DNA from: Myxococcota bacterium
Lineage (GTDB): Bacteria > Myxococcota_A > UBA9160 > UBA4427
Assembly: GCA_029243605.1 (NCBI GenBank)
Contig: JAQWRT010000005.1
Span: forward strand, 155,766-219,765
Reading direction: 5' to 3'
DNA length: 64,000 bases
In this document: piece after piece, positions 49,559 through 60,888 of the stretch
How positions within the stretch are numbered: the first letter of the stretch is position 1
Layout: each line of letters begins with the position of its first letter
The notes under the pieces: model-generated
Seen by the model: only the letters and a program-made list of their open reading frames with translations
The model's database searches: none
Told to the model about the DNA's origin: nothing
Translations under genes and position numbers: made by a program

Positions 49559-50938
49559 ATGGCCAAACACCGGAGCGTCTACGCGTGCACCCAGTGCGGG
49601 GCTCAGCAGCCCCGCCTGCTCGGTCGCTGTCCCGATTGCGGGGGCTGGGGGAGCCTGGTCGAAGAGGTGATCGGAAGCGCTCCCCCGGGAGCCCTCGAGG
49701 CCCAAGGAGTGGTGAATAAGCCCCAATCCTTGGGTGAAATCGAGGTCAGCGGGGTCCCCCGTCTGGCATGCGAAATAAGCGAACTTGATCGCGTATTGGG
49801 GGGAGGCGCGGTTCCGGGCTCGGTCATCCTGCTCGGCGGCGAGCCCGGGGTGGGCAAGTCGACCCTCAGCCTCCAGGTGGCGGCCCGGGTCCAGCAGGCC
49901 GGCCGGCGCGTCTTTTATGTCAGCGGCGAGGAGAGTCCCGCCCAGATCCGGCTCCGGGCGGATCGTCTCGCCGAGGTTCCCCGGGAGATCCGCTTGCTGG
50001 CCGAGACCCGAGTCGAAGCGATCACGGCGCACTGGAAGGAACTCGCCCCGGATCTGGTGGTTATCGACTCGATTCAAACCATGCACTGCGAGCGCGTTGA
50101 GTCGGCCCCGGGCAGCGTGGCCCAAGTCAGGGAAAGCGCGGCGCTGCTTTCGGCGGCGGCGCGCCAAACCGGAGCCGTGCTGATCTTGGTGGGTCATGTC
50201 ACCAAGGACGGTTCGCTTGCGGGTCCGCGGGTACTCGAGCATCTCGTCGACGTCGTGCTCGCCTTCGAGGGCGATCGGGACCACGCGTTCCGACTGCTGC
50301 GCGCGCTGAAGAATCGCTTCGGCTCGACCCAGGAGGTTGGGGTTTTTTGCATGGACGCCTCGGGCCTCGCTGGGGTCGAGAATCCCAGCGAGCATTTTCT
50401 GGCCGAGCGCAGCATGGGTTCGCCGGGTTCGTGCATCGTGCCCCTGCTCGAGGGCACCCGGCCCATGCTCGTCGAGGTGCAGGCCCTGGTGGCGAGCGCC
50501 GCCTATGGGACGCCAAGGCGAACGAGTATGGGGATCGAAGATGGGCGAGTGGCGCTTCTTCTGGCGGTCCTCGACCGGCGCAGCGAGGTGGATGTGGTCG
50601 GTCGTGATGTCTACGTCAACGTGGCCGGCGGCGTTCGCGTGAGTGAACCCTCCGCGGATCTTGGCCTCTGCCTTGCCCTCGCTTCGAGCCGTCTCGACCT
50701 CCCGATTCCCCCCGATGTTGCCGCCTGTGGCGAGGTCGGTTTGGGCGGCGAGGTGCGCGGTGTGGCGCGGCTCGACCTTCGGGTCAGGGAGGCGGCCCGG
50801 CTCGGGTTTCGCCGGGTGCTGATCCCGGCCCGAGCGGCATCCGAGGCCGGAAACGATGAGTGCGAACGTGTTCCCATTCAAAACGTAACCGAGGCCGCGG
50901 CCTGGTTGCTCGCCGAGGGCGTCTCTTCATCGCGCTGA
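49559..50938 (+). CDS. radA: DNA repair protein RadA (Sms)
   Basis: RadA (459 residues) is a hexameric helicase-like protein that processes recombination intermediates. An N-terminal C4 zinc finger (CTQCGAQ..CPDCGGWGS), Walker A GGEPGVGKSTLSLQ near residue 94, the KNRFG motif (LKNRFGSTQEVGVF, about 250) and a C-terminal Lon-protease-like domain (GRDVYVNVAGGVRVSEPSADLGLCLALASS) without a catalytic serine-lysine pair are in order. ATG 49559 was chosen over 49535 because the zinc finger follows at once. It is divergent from the bio operon. Confidence 0.95.
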   Translation: MAKHRSVYACTQCGAQQPRLLGRCPDCGGWGSLVEEVIGSAPPGALEAQGVVNKPQSLGEIEVSGVPRLACEISELDRVLGGGAVPGSVILLGGEPGVGKSTLSLQVAARVQQAGRRVFYVSGEESPAQIRLRADRLAEVPREIRLLAETRVEAITAHWKELAPDLVVIDSIQTMHCERVESAPGSVAQVRESAALLSAAARQTGAVLILVGHVTKDGSLAGPRVLEHLVDVVLAFEGDRDHAFRLLRALKNRFGSTQEVGVFCMDASGLAGVENPSEHFLAERSMGSPGSCIVPLLEGTRPMLVEVQALVASAAYGTPRRTSMGIEDGRVALLLAVLDRRSEVDVVGRDVYVNVAGGVRVSEPSADLGLCLALASSRLDLPIPPDVAACGEVGLGGEVRGVARLDLRVREAARLGFRRVLIPARAASEAGNDECERVPIQNVTEAAAWLLAEGVSSSR

Positions 50939-51034
50939 AGGCCCGGTGTCAACGAAAGTAAACGTCTGGATTGTATAGGTTTCTTGAGGGTTTCCGCTTT
51001 GACGCGGAATTGCCCTGGGGCTACCGTGCGGGGG

Positions 51035-52114
51035 ATGGCAGCCCACTCTTCAGGATCAGGATCAGGCTACGGCGCCCCGCCCTCCCCGGCTCTCGCCGAG
51101 GCCATGGTGCGGGTCCTCGAGCGCATCGCCGAGCCTCTCGGTCTGGTGGAGCGCGCGTTGCACGAGCAGTTGACCTCGGAGATTCCTCTGGTGTCGGCGC
51201 TCGGCGAACACATCCTGAGCGCGGGGGGCAAGCGCCTGCGACCCGCGCTGGTTCTCCTCGCCGCGGAACTGTGCGGCTACACGGGCCCCCGTCGGATCGG
51301 GATCGCGGCGGCGGTCGAGATGCTTCACACCGCGACGCTCCTGCACGACGACGTGATCGACCGCGCCGACCTTCGACGGGGCGAACCCTCGGTCAACGCC
51401 CTATGGGATAACCGCCGGGCGGTGCTCGCCGGCGATTTTCTTTACGCGCGTTCTTCCTCCATGGTGGTGGAGGACGGCGACGTGGAAATCCTTGAAGTCT
51501 TCGCCGCGGCGATTCAGCGTATCGCCGAAGGCGAATTGCTCCAGCTCGAGCAGAGCTTCGAGATCGATATCACCGAGCGCCGATATTTCGAAATCATCGA
51601 GGGGAAGAGCGCGGTGCTGCTCTCGGGAGCCTGCCTTTCGGGAGCGATCCTGGGGGGCGTGACCCGGGCCGAACGTCGCCAGGTTTCTGCCTATGGCAGG
51701 GAACTCGGCCTGGCCTTCCAGCTCAAGGATGATGCCTTGGACTACGACACATCGGCATCGCTCCTCGGCAAGCGGCGCTACGCGGATCTCGCCGAGGGCA
51801 AGGTGACCCTGCCCCTGATTCTGACCCTGAAGCGTTGCAGCGTGGCCGAGCGCGAGTTGATCGCGACCACTCTCAAGACCGCCGCTCAGCGCGAGGGGCA
51901 GAATGGCGGCTCGCTTTCGGGCCTGTCCGAGGACGATCCCCAGGCCGAGGCCGTGGCCGAGCTGGTGGACCGCCATCGGGGCGTGGCGGATACCCTACGA
52001 AGAGCCGACGATTCCGTTGGTCGGGCCATCGAGAGCCTGGCGGCCTTCCCCGACAGCCCCGCCAAGCAGGCATTGGTGGCCGCAGCGGCGTTCTCTGTGT
52101 CGAGGGATCGCTAG
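51035..52114 (+). CDS. polyprenyl diphosphate synthase (octaprenyl-type)
   Basis: A trans-type prenyltransferase of about 359 residues that lengthens isoprenoid diphosphates for quinone side chains or carriers. The first aspartate motif is LHTATLLHDDVIDRADLRRGEPSVN (near residue 105) and the second is FQLKDDALDY (near 231); GDFLYARSS and KRLRPALVLLAAEL are also typical of IspB-like medium/long-chain enzymes. The residue pattern five positions before the first motif (A/T rather than aromatics) favours long products. The start is ATG 51035 after a G-rich run. It follows radA on the plus strand with a gap of 96 bases. Confidence 0.9.
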   Translation: MAAHSSGSGSGYGAPPSPALAEAMVRVLERIAEPLGLVERALHEQLTSEIPLVSALGEHILSAGGKRLRPALVLLAAELCGYTGPRRIGIAAAVEMLHTATLLHDDVIDRADLRRGEPSVNALWDNRRAVLAGDFLYARSSSMVVEDGDVEILEVFAAAIQRIAEGELLQLEQSFEIDITERRYFEIIEGKSAVLLSGACLSGAILGGVTRAERRQVSAYGRELGLAFQLKDDALDYDTSASLLGKRRYADLAEGKVTLPLILTLKRCSVAERELIATTLKTAAQREGQNGGSLSGLSEDDPQAEAVAELVDRHRGVADTLRRADDSVGRAIESLAAFPDSPAKQALVAAAAFSVSRDR

Positions 52115-52195
52115 CGGCCGTCGCCGCCCAGTCATGGATTGAACGGGCCCAGGGCCCGACCCGCTTCATCCCGCGGTCCCGCGGAGAACACCCAG

Positions 52196-52549
52196 ATGAA
52201 CAACGCAAGTCGGAACCCTCGGCCCACGCCTCAGTGGCTGGCCTTTATCCTGGTCCTTGGTCTGCTCGCCCCGGTGGTGGGCTTCGAAGCCCGGGCGGCC
52301 ACCGTGGGGGTGGTCAATATCAACACCGCGAGCGCGGTTGAACTCGAGCTTCTGCCCGGGGTTGGCCCCCAGCGGGCGGCGGCGATCATCGCTGCCCGCA
52401 AAACTCGGGGCGGCTTTACCCGTCCGGAAGATCTGCTCGAGGTCGAGGGGATCGGCGCCGTGATGCTCGAGCGAATGCGGCCCTATGTTGCCCTTAAGGG
52501 GGGAACCACGGCCCGCCGAGCCGAGCCGGCCGCGCGATCTAAAAAATAG
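52196..52549 (+). CDS. ComEA-like helix-hairpin-helix DNA-binding protein
   Basis: A 117-residue exported protein: signal-type N terminus (PQWLAFILVLGLLAPVVGFEARA) followed by the helix-hairpin-helix pair VVNINTASAVELELLPGVGPQRAAAII and GGFTRPEDLLEVEGIGAVMLERMRPYV, ending in a short basic tail. This is the minimal ComEA form, which in transformable Gram-negative bacteria binds incoming DNA in the periplasm. No other competence gene is adjacent, so the role is inferred from fold only. ATG 52196 has GGAG 10 bases upstream. Confidence 0.87.
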   Translation: MNNASRNPRPTPQWLAFILVLGLLAPVVGFEARAATVGVVNINTASAVELELLPGVGPQRAAAIIAARKTRGGFTRPEDLLEVEGIGAVMLERMRPYVALKGGTTARRAEPAARSKK

Positions 52550-52668
52550 CGGAGATCCGTGGGTCCCGTTTCGGGGTCGTCCGCGCCGCCGCGCGTCGGT
52601 GGGGTGGGCGGCCCCGGTTTGGCCCGCGAGAGTCGAGGGGCAAGACAAGCGGCTAGACTGGTCCCGGC

Positions 52669-53550
52669 ATGACCAGGCCCCCCAACTCCCAGCGCGCTTC
52701 GCTCATTCTGGGCGCCCTCGTTCTCGGGGTGTCGTGGGTATGCGGTGCTGCCCAAGCTTCGACGCCTCGGGTTGTCTCGCTCAACCCCTCGCTCACCGCG
52801 ATCCTGCTCGCCGTGGGTGCCGAGGCCAATCTCGTCGGGGTGGACGATTACTCGGCGGCCGAGATTCCTGAGGTGGCGGCGTTGCCCCGGGTCGGCGGCC
52901 TCTTCTCTCCGAGCCTCGAAGCGGTGATGGCGCTGCGTCCCGATGCGGTGGTGCTCGTTCCCAGCGCCGAGCAACGCGATTTCCGCGCCCGGCTCGAGCA
53001 GCTCGGCATTCGGGTGGTTGCCTTCGCGAATATTCGCTTTGAAGATGTGCTCGAAAATATCCGAGGGCTGGGCGCGCTGGTCGGGCGCGAAAGCGAAGCC
53101 GCCGCGCGAATCGCAGCGGTGGAAAAGGCGCGAGAAGAGGCCCTTCGACTGGGCGCGAGTCGTTCGGGTCCCGAGGTTTTGGTGGTCTTGCAACGCGAGC
53201 CGGTCTTCGTGGTGGGCAGCGGAAATTTCATCGAGGAGATGCTGATCGCCCTGGGCGCGCGTAACCTCGCCGCTGAGTTTCCCGATGCCTATCCCCGGGT
53301 GGCGGTGGAGTGGCTCATCGCTCACGCTCCCGATGTATTGATCGACCTCAGCGGGCCGGGCTCCGATGCCCTGGCCTATTGGTCTCGCTGGCCGAGTATT
53401 CCAGCGGTGGCCAACGGCCGTGTAGTTTCCCTCGACGCTCAGGAGATCAGCATGCCCGGGCCGCACCTCGACCGGGCCTACCGGCACCTGGCGGTGGCCT
53501 TGTACGGGGTCGAAGCGGGTGGTGCTTTCGGTTCGGGAGCCGCCCCTTGA
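52669..53550 (+). CDS. btuF: periplasmic substrate-binding protein of BtuF/FecB type
   Basis: A 293-residue binding protein for a cobalamin or iron-complex ABC importer. A signal peptide (LILGALVLGVSWVCGAAQA) is followed by PRVVSLNPSLTAILLAVGAEANLVGVDDYS, LPRVGGLFSPSLEAVMALRPDAVVL, and a long rigid helix, the class III fold. WSRWPSIPAVANGRVVSLD is typical of vitamin B12-binding forms. Its TGA overlaps the permease TTG. No B12 riboswitch was found in the 119 bases upstream, so iron-siderophore or heme cannot be excluded. Confidence 0.82.
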   Translation: MTRPPNSQRASLILGALVLGVSWVCGAAQASTPRVVSLNPSLTAILLAVGAEANLVGVDDYSAAEIPEVAALPRVGGLFSPSLEAVMALRPDAVVLVPSAEQRDFRARLEQLGIRVVAFANIRFEDVLENIRGLGALVGRESEAAARIAAVEKAREEALRLGASRSGPEVLVVLQREPVFVVGSGNFIEEMLIALGARNLAAEFPDAYPRVAVEWLIAHAPDVLIDLSGPGSDALAYWSRWPSIPAVANGRVVSLDAQEISMPGPHLDRAYRHLAVALYGVEAGGAFGSGAAP

Positions 53551-54584
53551 AGCACCTGACCCCCACGCGTTTCGCGCTCACCCTATCGCTGCTCGCGGCC
53601 TTTCTCTTCGTGGTCGTCGTTTTTTCCCTGGGCATGGGGCCCAGTGCGATCGAGCCCGGGGAGGTTTTCCGTGCGCTCTTTGCCCCGGTCTCACCCGATC
53701 CCGTTGTGGATATTGTGCGCGGGATTCGCTTGCCCCGGGTCGTTTTGGCGGCTCTGGTGGGCGCTTCCCTCGCGTGCGCTGGGGTGATCTTCCAGGCGCT
53801 GCTCCGCAACCCCCTGGCCGACCCCTTTATCCTGGGTGTCTCGGGTGGGGCCGCTCTGGGCGCCATCGCCATGATCTCCCTCGGTGGCGCATTGGGCCTG
53901 GGTTACGCGGCGGTGGCGCCGGCGGCCTTCGCGGGTTGTTTGCTCACCCTCTTACTCCTTTATTTTGTCGCGGGTCGGGGGAGCCGGGTTTCGCCCACCG
54001 CGCTTCTTCTCACCGGTGTCGTCTTCAACGCGTTCGCCTCGGCGGCGATTATTTTTCTGGCCTCGGCGGCCGACATGCTCGACGGGAGTCGAATCTTCAT
54101 CTGGCTGATCGGCAATCTCTCAGCGGCCCGGCTCGACGCTGCCCCCTGGTTGGCCGGCTTTCTTTTGATCGGCCTGAGTTGCGCTCTGCTCTCTGCCCGA
54201 GGGCTCAACGTCCTCGCCCTGGGCGAGGAGACCGCCGAACAACTCGGGGTTTCCACCGACGGCCAGCGCCGGATTTTGCTGGTGGCGAGTTCGCTGATGG
54301 TCGGCGCGGCGGTTTCGATTTCGGGCCTCATCGGCTTTGTGGGTTTGATCATTCCCCACGCCCTGCGGCTTGTGCTCGGGCCCGATCATCGCTTGCTCGT
54401 TCCCGCTTCGGCCTTGGGGGGTGCCGCCTTTCTGGTGCTCTGCGACACCCTGGCAAGGACCTTACTCGGTGGCCGCGAGTTGCCCGTGGGCGCGATCACC
54501 GCGTTGCTCGGCGGCCCGGTCTTTCTCTTCCTCCTGCGTCGCGGCGAGCAGTCGTGGATCGCTCCGGGAGGGAGTACGCGATGA
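53547..54584 (+). CDS. btuC: FecCD/BtuC-family ABC permease
   Basis: The 345-residue inner-membrane permease forms the homodimeric channel. Conserved stretches are IRLPRVVLAALVGASLACAGVIFQALLRNPLADPFILGVSGGAALGA, LLLTGVVFNAFASAAIIF, GLNVLALGEETAEQLGVS (the coupling helix that meets the ATPase) and GFVGLIIPHALRLVLGPDHRLLVP. About ten transmembrane helices are visible. The TTG start overlaps the btuF stop (TTGA). Confidence 0.9.
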   Translation: MKHLTPTRFALTLSLLAAFLFVVVVFSLGMGPSAIEPGEVFRALFAPVSPDPVVDIVRGIRLPRVVLAALVGASLACAGVIFQALLRNPLADPFILGVSGGAALGAIAMISLGGALGLGYAAVAPAAFAGCLLTLLLLYFVAGRGSRVSPTALLLTGVVFNAFASAAIIFLASAADMLDGSRIFIWLIGNLSAARLDAAPWLAGFLLIGLSCALLSARGLNVLALGEETAEQLGVSTDGQRRILLVASSLMVGAAVSISGLIGFVGLIIPHALRLVLGPDHRLLVPASALGGAAFLVLCDTLARTLLGGRELPVGAITALLGGPVFLFLLRRGEQSWIAPGGSTR

Positions 54585-54594
54585 GGAGCCGGAG

Positions 54595-55404
54595 ATGGTG
54601 AAGCCCGCGGGAGCCCCGACCCCCGCCGAAACCGAAACCCTCGCCTTCGAGGACGTGGCCGTGCGTCTGGGTGGGCGCTCGGTGCTCGGAGGCGTGAGCT
54701 TTGAGGTGGGCCTCGGCGAGGTGGTGGGTCTCGTGGGTTGCAACGGAGCGGGCAAGACGACCCTCGTTCGCTCGGCCACCCGCTCCCTGCGTCCCGATTC
54801 GGGCGAGGTTTGCCTCGCGGGCCAATCGATCCGCGAGCTGCCGCGCCGGGTCCTGGCGACCCGGGTCGCCACGGTTCCCCAGGACGTGCACGTGCCCTTC
54901 CCCTTTCTGGCGGGAGAACTTGTCTTGATGGGACGGACGCCTCACCAGGGTCTCTTCGGCTTCGAGTCCGCTGCCGATCTCGAGATCGCCCGGGAGGCGA
55001 TGGATCGCCTGGGGATCGCGCACCTCGCCGACCGTCCGGTGGACCGACTCTCGGGGGGCGAGCGTCAACTGGTTCTCTTTGCCCGGGCGCTGGCCCAGCA
55101 ATCGGATTGGCTGCTTCTCGACGAACCCACCGCTTTCCTCGATCTTCGGCACCGGATGGACCTGCTCCGAGCGGTTCGTCATTTCACCCGGGCTGGGGGA
55201 GGGGCTCTGGTGGTCAGCCACGACCTGGGGGGAGTGGCCCGGATTTGCGACCGACTCGTGGTTCTCTCCGAGGGTCAGGTGATCGCCGATGGGGAGCCCC
55301 ACGAGGTTCTCCGGCCGGAGATCATTCACCGCGCCTTCGGCATTTCGGTGGATATTTTCGAGGGTCCCGACGGCCGGCCGGTGGTGGTGAGCCGCCTCGC
55401 GTAG
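54595..55404 (+). CDS. btuD: ABC transporter ATP-binding protein of BtuD/FecE type
   Basis: The 269-residue ATPase energises the importer. Walker A GCNGAGKTTLVRSA, Q-loop TVPQDVHVP, signature LSGGERQLVLFARAL, Walker B WLLLDEPTAFLDLRH and the H-loop VVSHDLGGVARI are complete. The C-terminal IIHRAFGISVDIFEGPDGRPVVV is characteristic of the iron/B12 subfamily. ATG 54595 has GAGGAG 6 bases upstream and begins 10 bases after the permease stop. The three genes form one operon. Confidence 0.91.
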   Translation: MVKPAGAPTPAETETLAFEDVAVRLGGRSVLGGVSFEVGLGEVVGLVGCNGAGKTTLVRSATRSLRPDSGEVCLAGQSIRELPRRVLATRVATVPQDVHVPFPFLAGELVLMGRTPHQGLFGFESAADLEIAREAMDRLGIAHLADRPVDRLSGGERQLVLFARALAQQSDWLLLDEPTAFLDLRHRMDLLRAVRHFTRAGGGALVVSHDLGGVARICDRLVVLSEGQVIADGEPHEVLRPEIIHRAFGISVDIFEGPDGRPVVVSRLA

Positions 55405-58070
<2,666 letters not shown>

Positions 58071-58079
58071 AGGCTTAGG

Positions 58080-58120
58080 ACTTTTCCGGCACCTCTCCGG
58101 GCCGCTCCGGTGAAGTTTTT
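58080..58120 (+). terminator. candidate terminator after the eno operon
   Basis: ACTTTTCCGG (58080-58089) pairs, with one mismatch, to CCGGTGAAGT (58107-58116), and the T run continues to 58120. It begins 10 bases after the stop of the enolase-coupled gene. Confidence 0.5.
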
Positions 58121-58149
58121 GCGTTACAGGGCTAATGGAATGCCGCCCG

Positions 58150-58197
58150 GCACCCGAAGAATCTCTCGGGTGCAGGTGCTCGGCGGGTAGCCCGTCG
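58150..58197 (+). other. tandem hairpin leader before the receiver-XRE regulator
   Basis: GCACCCGA (58150-58157) pairs exactly with TCGGGTGC (58166-58173) over an 8-base loop; CGGCGGG (58181-58187) pairs with CCCGTCG (58191-58197) over TAG. The two hairpins lie in the probable 5' leader, 62 bases before the start codon. They do not match a riboswitch class I know. Confidence 0.45.
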
Positions 58198-58259
58198 AGG
58201 TGCCGACCCCGTGGAGCATCGGTCCAGAAGTGGGCCGGCAAGTCGGAGGGCTGAGGACT

Positions 58260-58865
58260 ATGGGATACGAACAGAAACCGATGATTTTGGTGATCGATCG
58301 CGACGAGGCAGCGACCGCTGACCTGAAGCGGATGCTCGGGGACCTGGGCTACGAGGCCGGAGTCCTTCGCGAAGCCGACCGCGCCGTGACCGAGCTCGAG
58401 CAGGGCCAGTACCAGCTCGTGATTCTGGACGTCTCGCCCGGCAACCCTGCGGGCATTGCCGCGCTTCAGGCGATCCGTAGCTACGACGCCGACCTCTGCG
58501 TGATCGCCACCACCGGGCTCGCTTCGGTGGAGATGGCCGTGGAGACCATGAAACACCAGGCCTTTCATTACCTGCAGAAACCCCTCGACCGGGAAGAGCT
58601 CGAAATGGTCCTTACCGAAGCCGTCAAGGCAAACGGTTTGGTCGTGAACTCCGATGCTCATGTCAATCAGGCGGTGGGGCAGCAGCTCCGGGAATGTCGC
58701 CGGGGGCAGAAAATGACTTTGAAGCATCTCGCCACGCGCACCGGCCGATCGGTGAGCTTGATTTCCCAGATCGAGTTGGGCAAGAGCGCGGCGTCGGTGT
58801 CGACGCTCAACGACCTCTCGAGCGCGCTGGGCGTGAAGATCGGCTACTTCTTCGAAACGGTCTGA
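58260..58865 (+). CDS. response-regulator receiver domain fused to XRE helix-turn-helix
   Basis: A 201-residue regulator. Residues about 8-122 form a receiver domain: acidic pocket IDRDE, phospho-acceptor Asp in LVILDVSPGN, Thr in IATTG and Lys in LQKPLDREEL. Residues about 135-201 are a Cro/CI-type helix-turn-helix (LRECRRGQKMTLKHLATRTGRSVSLISQIELGKSAASVSTLNDLSSALGVKI). Receiver domains are normally joined to OmpR, NarL or Fis-type outputs, so an XRE output is uncommon. GAGG lies 3 bases before ATG. No histidine kinase is adjacent; an orphan is likely. Targets may include its own structured leader region. Confidence 0.86.
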   Translation: MGYEQKPMILVIDRDEAATADLKRMLGDLGYEAGVLREADRAVTELEQGQYQLVILDVSPGNPAGIAALQAIRSYDADLCVIATTGLASVEMAVETMKHQAFHYLQKPLDREELEMVLTEAVKANGLVVNSDAHVNQAVGQQLRECRRGQKMTLKHLATRTGRSVSLISQIELGKSAASVSTLNDLSSALGVKIGYFFETV

Positions 58866-58896
58866 GGGGCTGGATTTCGAGGGAAGCTGGCTTCGC

Positions 58897-59346
58897 TCAG
58901 GAATGCGGGCTCTTGACCGTGAGCACGGGGCACGGAGCCTTCTGGACGACCCGTTCGGCGATGCTCCCGAGCAGCAGGTGCTTGAGGCCGCTGCGGCCCC
59001 GGGAGCCGATGACGATGAGATCGGCGGTGAGCTCCTCGGCCGCTTCCTCGATGACCGTCGCGGGGTATCCTTCCCGGGTCAGTTCATCGACTTCGAGACC
59101 ACGCTGACGGAGCTGATCGCCGTAGACCGCCAGCTGTTTTTTGGACTCGTCCTTGACCGAATTCCAAAAGTCGGCGGGCAGGTAGGCGCCCTCGACCTGC
59201 TGGAATTCTACGGGCAGGTGGTAGGCGTGGAGAAGCACGAGCTTGCTCTGGTGCTCCTCGGCCAGATGGGCGGCCCAGTCGATCACCGCATCGGCGTGTT
59301 CGGAAAAATCCACGGGGACGAGAATCGAGCGAACTTGAATGGTCAT
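58897..59346 (-). CDS. universal stress protein UspA family
   Basis: A 149-residue single-domain Usp: VRSILVPVDFSEHADAVIDWAAHLA at the N terminus and the ATP-binding signature IVIGSRGRSGLKHLLLGSIAERVVQKAPCPVLTV (G-2x-G-9x-G(S/T)) at the end, so it should bind ATP. Such proteins help survival under stress by unclear means. It is convergent with the receiver-XRE gene with 31 bases between and has a 243-base upstream region shared with the tRNA promoter. Confidence 0.93.
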   Translation of the reverse strand: MTIQVRSILVPVDFSEHADAVIDWAAHLAEEHQSKLVLLHAYHLPVEFQQVEGAYLPADFWNSVKDESKKQLAVYGDQLRQRGLEVDELTREGYPATVIEEAAEELTADLIVIGSRGRSGLKHLLLGSIAERVVQKAPCPVLTVKSPHS

Positions 59347-59444
59347 GGCCAGAAATGTGCGCCCTGGGGAGGGCTTCGTCCAGTCCCAGAATGCCCCAGC
59401 GCCGTGAGAGGGCCCTCGGCCAGCCCCGACCGAGCCGATGGCGC

Positions 59445-59471
59445 TTGACGCTGATAGGGGCGCGCTATAAG
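59445..59471 (+). promoter_or_regulatory. candidate promoter of tRNA-Ala
   Basis: TTGACG (59445-59450) and TATAAG (59466-59471) are separated by 15 bases, somewhat short, and followed by the GC-rich GGTCGGAGCC typical of stringently controlled stable-RNA promoters. It lies about 120 bases before the tRNA. Confidence 0.4.
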
Positions 59472-59589
59472 GTCGGAGCCCGCTAGGCCTTTCAGGGAAC
59501 CCAGAATTCCCCGCTTGGCTTGGGCAAAGTGGAGGGATTCTCTCGGGAGGCGCGGTTTGGGCCTCGCAGAGGATTGAAAAGATGGAAAT

Positions 59590-59665
<76 letters not shown>

Positions 59666-59676
59666 TCGATTCCCCG

Positions 59677-59719
59677 GCTCCTATTTATCCGCTCCTATTT
59701 TATCCGCTCCTATTTATCC
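59677..59719. repeat. three tandem 14-15-base repeats behind the tRNA
   Basis: GCTCCTATTTATCC occurs at 59677-59690 and 59706-59719, with a 15-base variant (extra T) at 59691-59705. Each unit opens with (G/C)GCTCC, the 3' acceptor sequence of the neighbouring tRNA. Confidence 0.85.
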
Positions 59720-59750
59720 GCACCTGTACCCACCCCCTGTCCCGGCGGGC

Positions 59751-60653
59751 TCAGCGGGTCGCGGCCAACCCGGCGGCGGCGGCCAGGGCCCCGACCAGAA
59801 GCGCTCCGTCGAGAACGAGCAACCCGTAGCGTTCGCTGTTGCGAAAGCCGACCACGCTGGCCCAGGCGAAGAGGGCGGGCAGGATCAGCGGCCACGAGGG
59901 CGGATGCGCCAGGGGTGCCAACCCGCCGAGGAGTGCCATGGCTCCCGCTCTCCGGAGACGCCGTCGGGATTCGGTGTCCGGCGGGTGTCCGCGCAATTCC
60001 GAGGCCACGAGGTTCGCCGCAATGGCCGGGCCCAGGGCTCCGGCCGCGACCATTGCTGGGGCGAGGCCACCAGAGTCCAAGGCAAAACAGATCGCGGGAA
60101 GCCCGACCACCACCGCGATCCAGGCCAGGGTGATATAGAGGACAGCGAGACCGGGGTGCGCCTTCTTGAGGCGCCGATGGAAAAGTCCAAGAGCCCCGGC
60201 CAGGGCGCACATTGCCCAGGCTCGGATCGGCAGGGCCAGGGCGGCGGGGATGGCGGCGACGGCGCTCAATGCGGTGAGGGTTTGCAGCGCTCGTCGGTGT
60301 CGGGAGACAAAGGCCGAGCGCGCCGGTGCGGTGAGCGCGTCCTCCCCCAGATCCCTCAAGCGGTCGATGTTGTAGACCACGAGAGTCCCCGCCACCGAGA
60401 GGGCGATCATGGCGAGCAGCGGCGTCGTCGCCAGAGGGCCGGGCAGGGCGAGAGCGCTGGCGCTCACCAGAGCCGCCGCGACGGCCGCGGGCCAAAGACC
60501 GGTGAAGGCCAGGAAATCGAGCGGGCCGAGGTGGGCCGGGCGTCGCTGGATACGCGCCAATGGGCAGGGGCTCCGGGGCGTCTTCGGATTGCGGGAAGAG
60601 CGCGAGGGTACCCGATTCCCCGCTCGGGCGGCTGGAGCGTTACTGGGAGTCAT
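59751..60653 (-). CDS. UbiA-like polytopic membrane protein
   Basis: A 300-residue inner-membrane protein with about eight to nine hydrophobic helices. VVYNIDRLRDLGED near residue 95 resembles the aspartate-rich motif NDxxDxxxD of UbiA prenyltransferases, though degenerate, and SERYGLLVLDG late in the protein may be a remnant of the second. ALGLFHRRLKKAHPGLAVLYITLAW is typical of a re-entrant basic loop in the family. ATG 60653 was chosen with AAGG upstream. It is divergent from the two transferase-like genes that follow. A lipid or quinone substrate is likely but not proven. Confidence 0.6.
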   Translation of the reverse strand: MTPSNAPAARAGNRVPSRSSRNPKTPRSPCPLARIQRRPAHLGPLDFLAFTGLWPAAVAAALVSASALALPGPLATTPLLAMIALSVAGTLVVYNIDRLRDLGEDALTAPARSAFVSRHRRALQTLTALSAVAAIPAALALPIRAWAMCALAGALGLFHRRLKKAHPGLAVLYITLAWIAVVVGLPAICFALDSGGLAPAMVAAGALGPAIAANLVASELRGHPPDTESRRRLRRAGAMALLGGLAPLAHPPSWPLILPALFAWASVVGFRNSERYGLLVLDGALLVGALAAAAGLAATR

Positions 60654-60888
60654 CTTTTCCCTTGCTATGGTGCTCGCGGGCCCCAGAGAGGCCGGCCGCA
60701 GCGAGGGGCCCGGCACTTCCTGCGGAGGGCGAGGGGCTTATCGAAACCGGGACGAGGCCGAGGGCCAGAAGGCAGCCAATGCGGGTTAGGGGAATCATTT
60801 CCACGCGAAACCGGTGTTGGGCACAGGGGCAGTGGGCGGGCATGGCGTTTGCCCCTCTCGGCGTACCCTTGCGTGGTTGGAGCGCCCC

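Noticed and set aside
52550..52668. cobalamin riboswitch before btuF
   Set aside because: The B12 box and surrounding conserved segments were not found.
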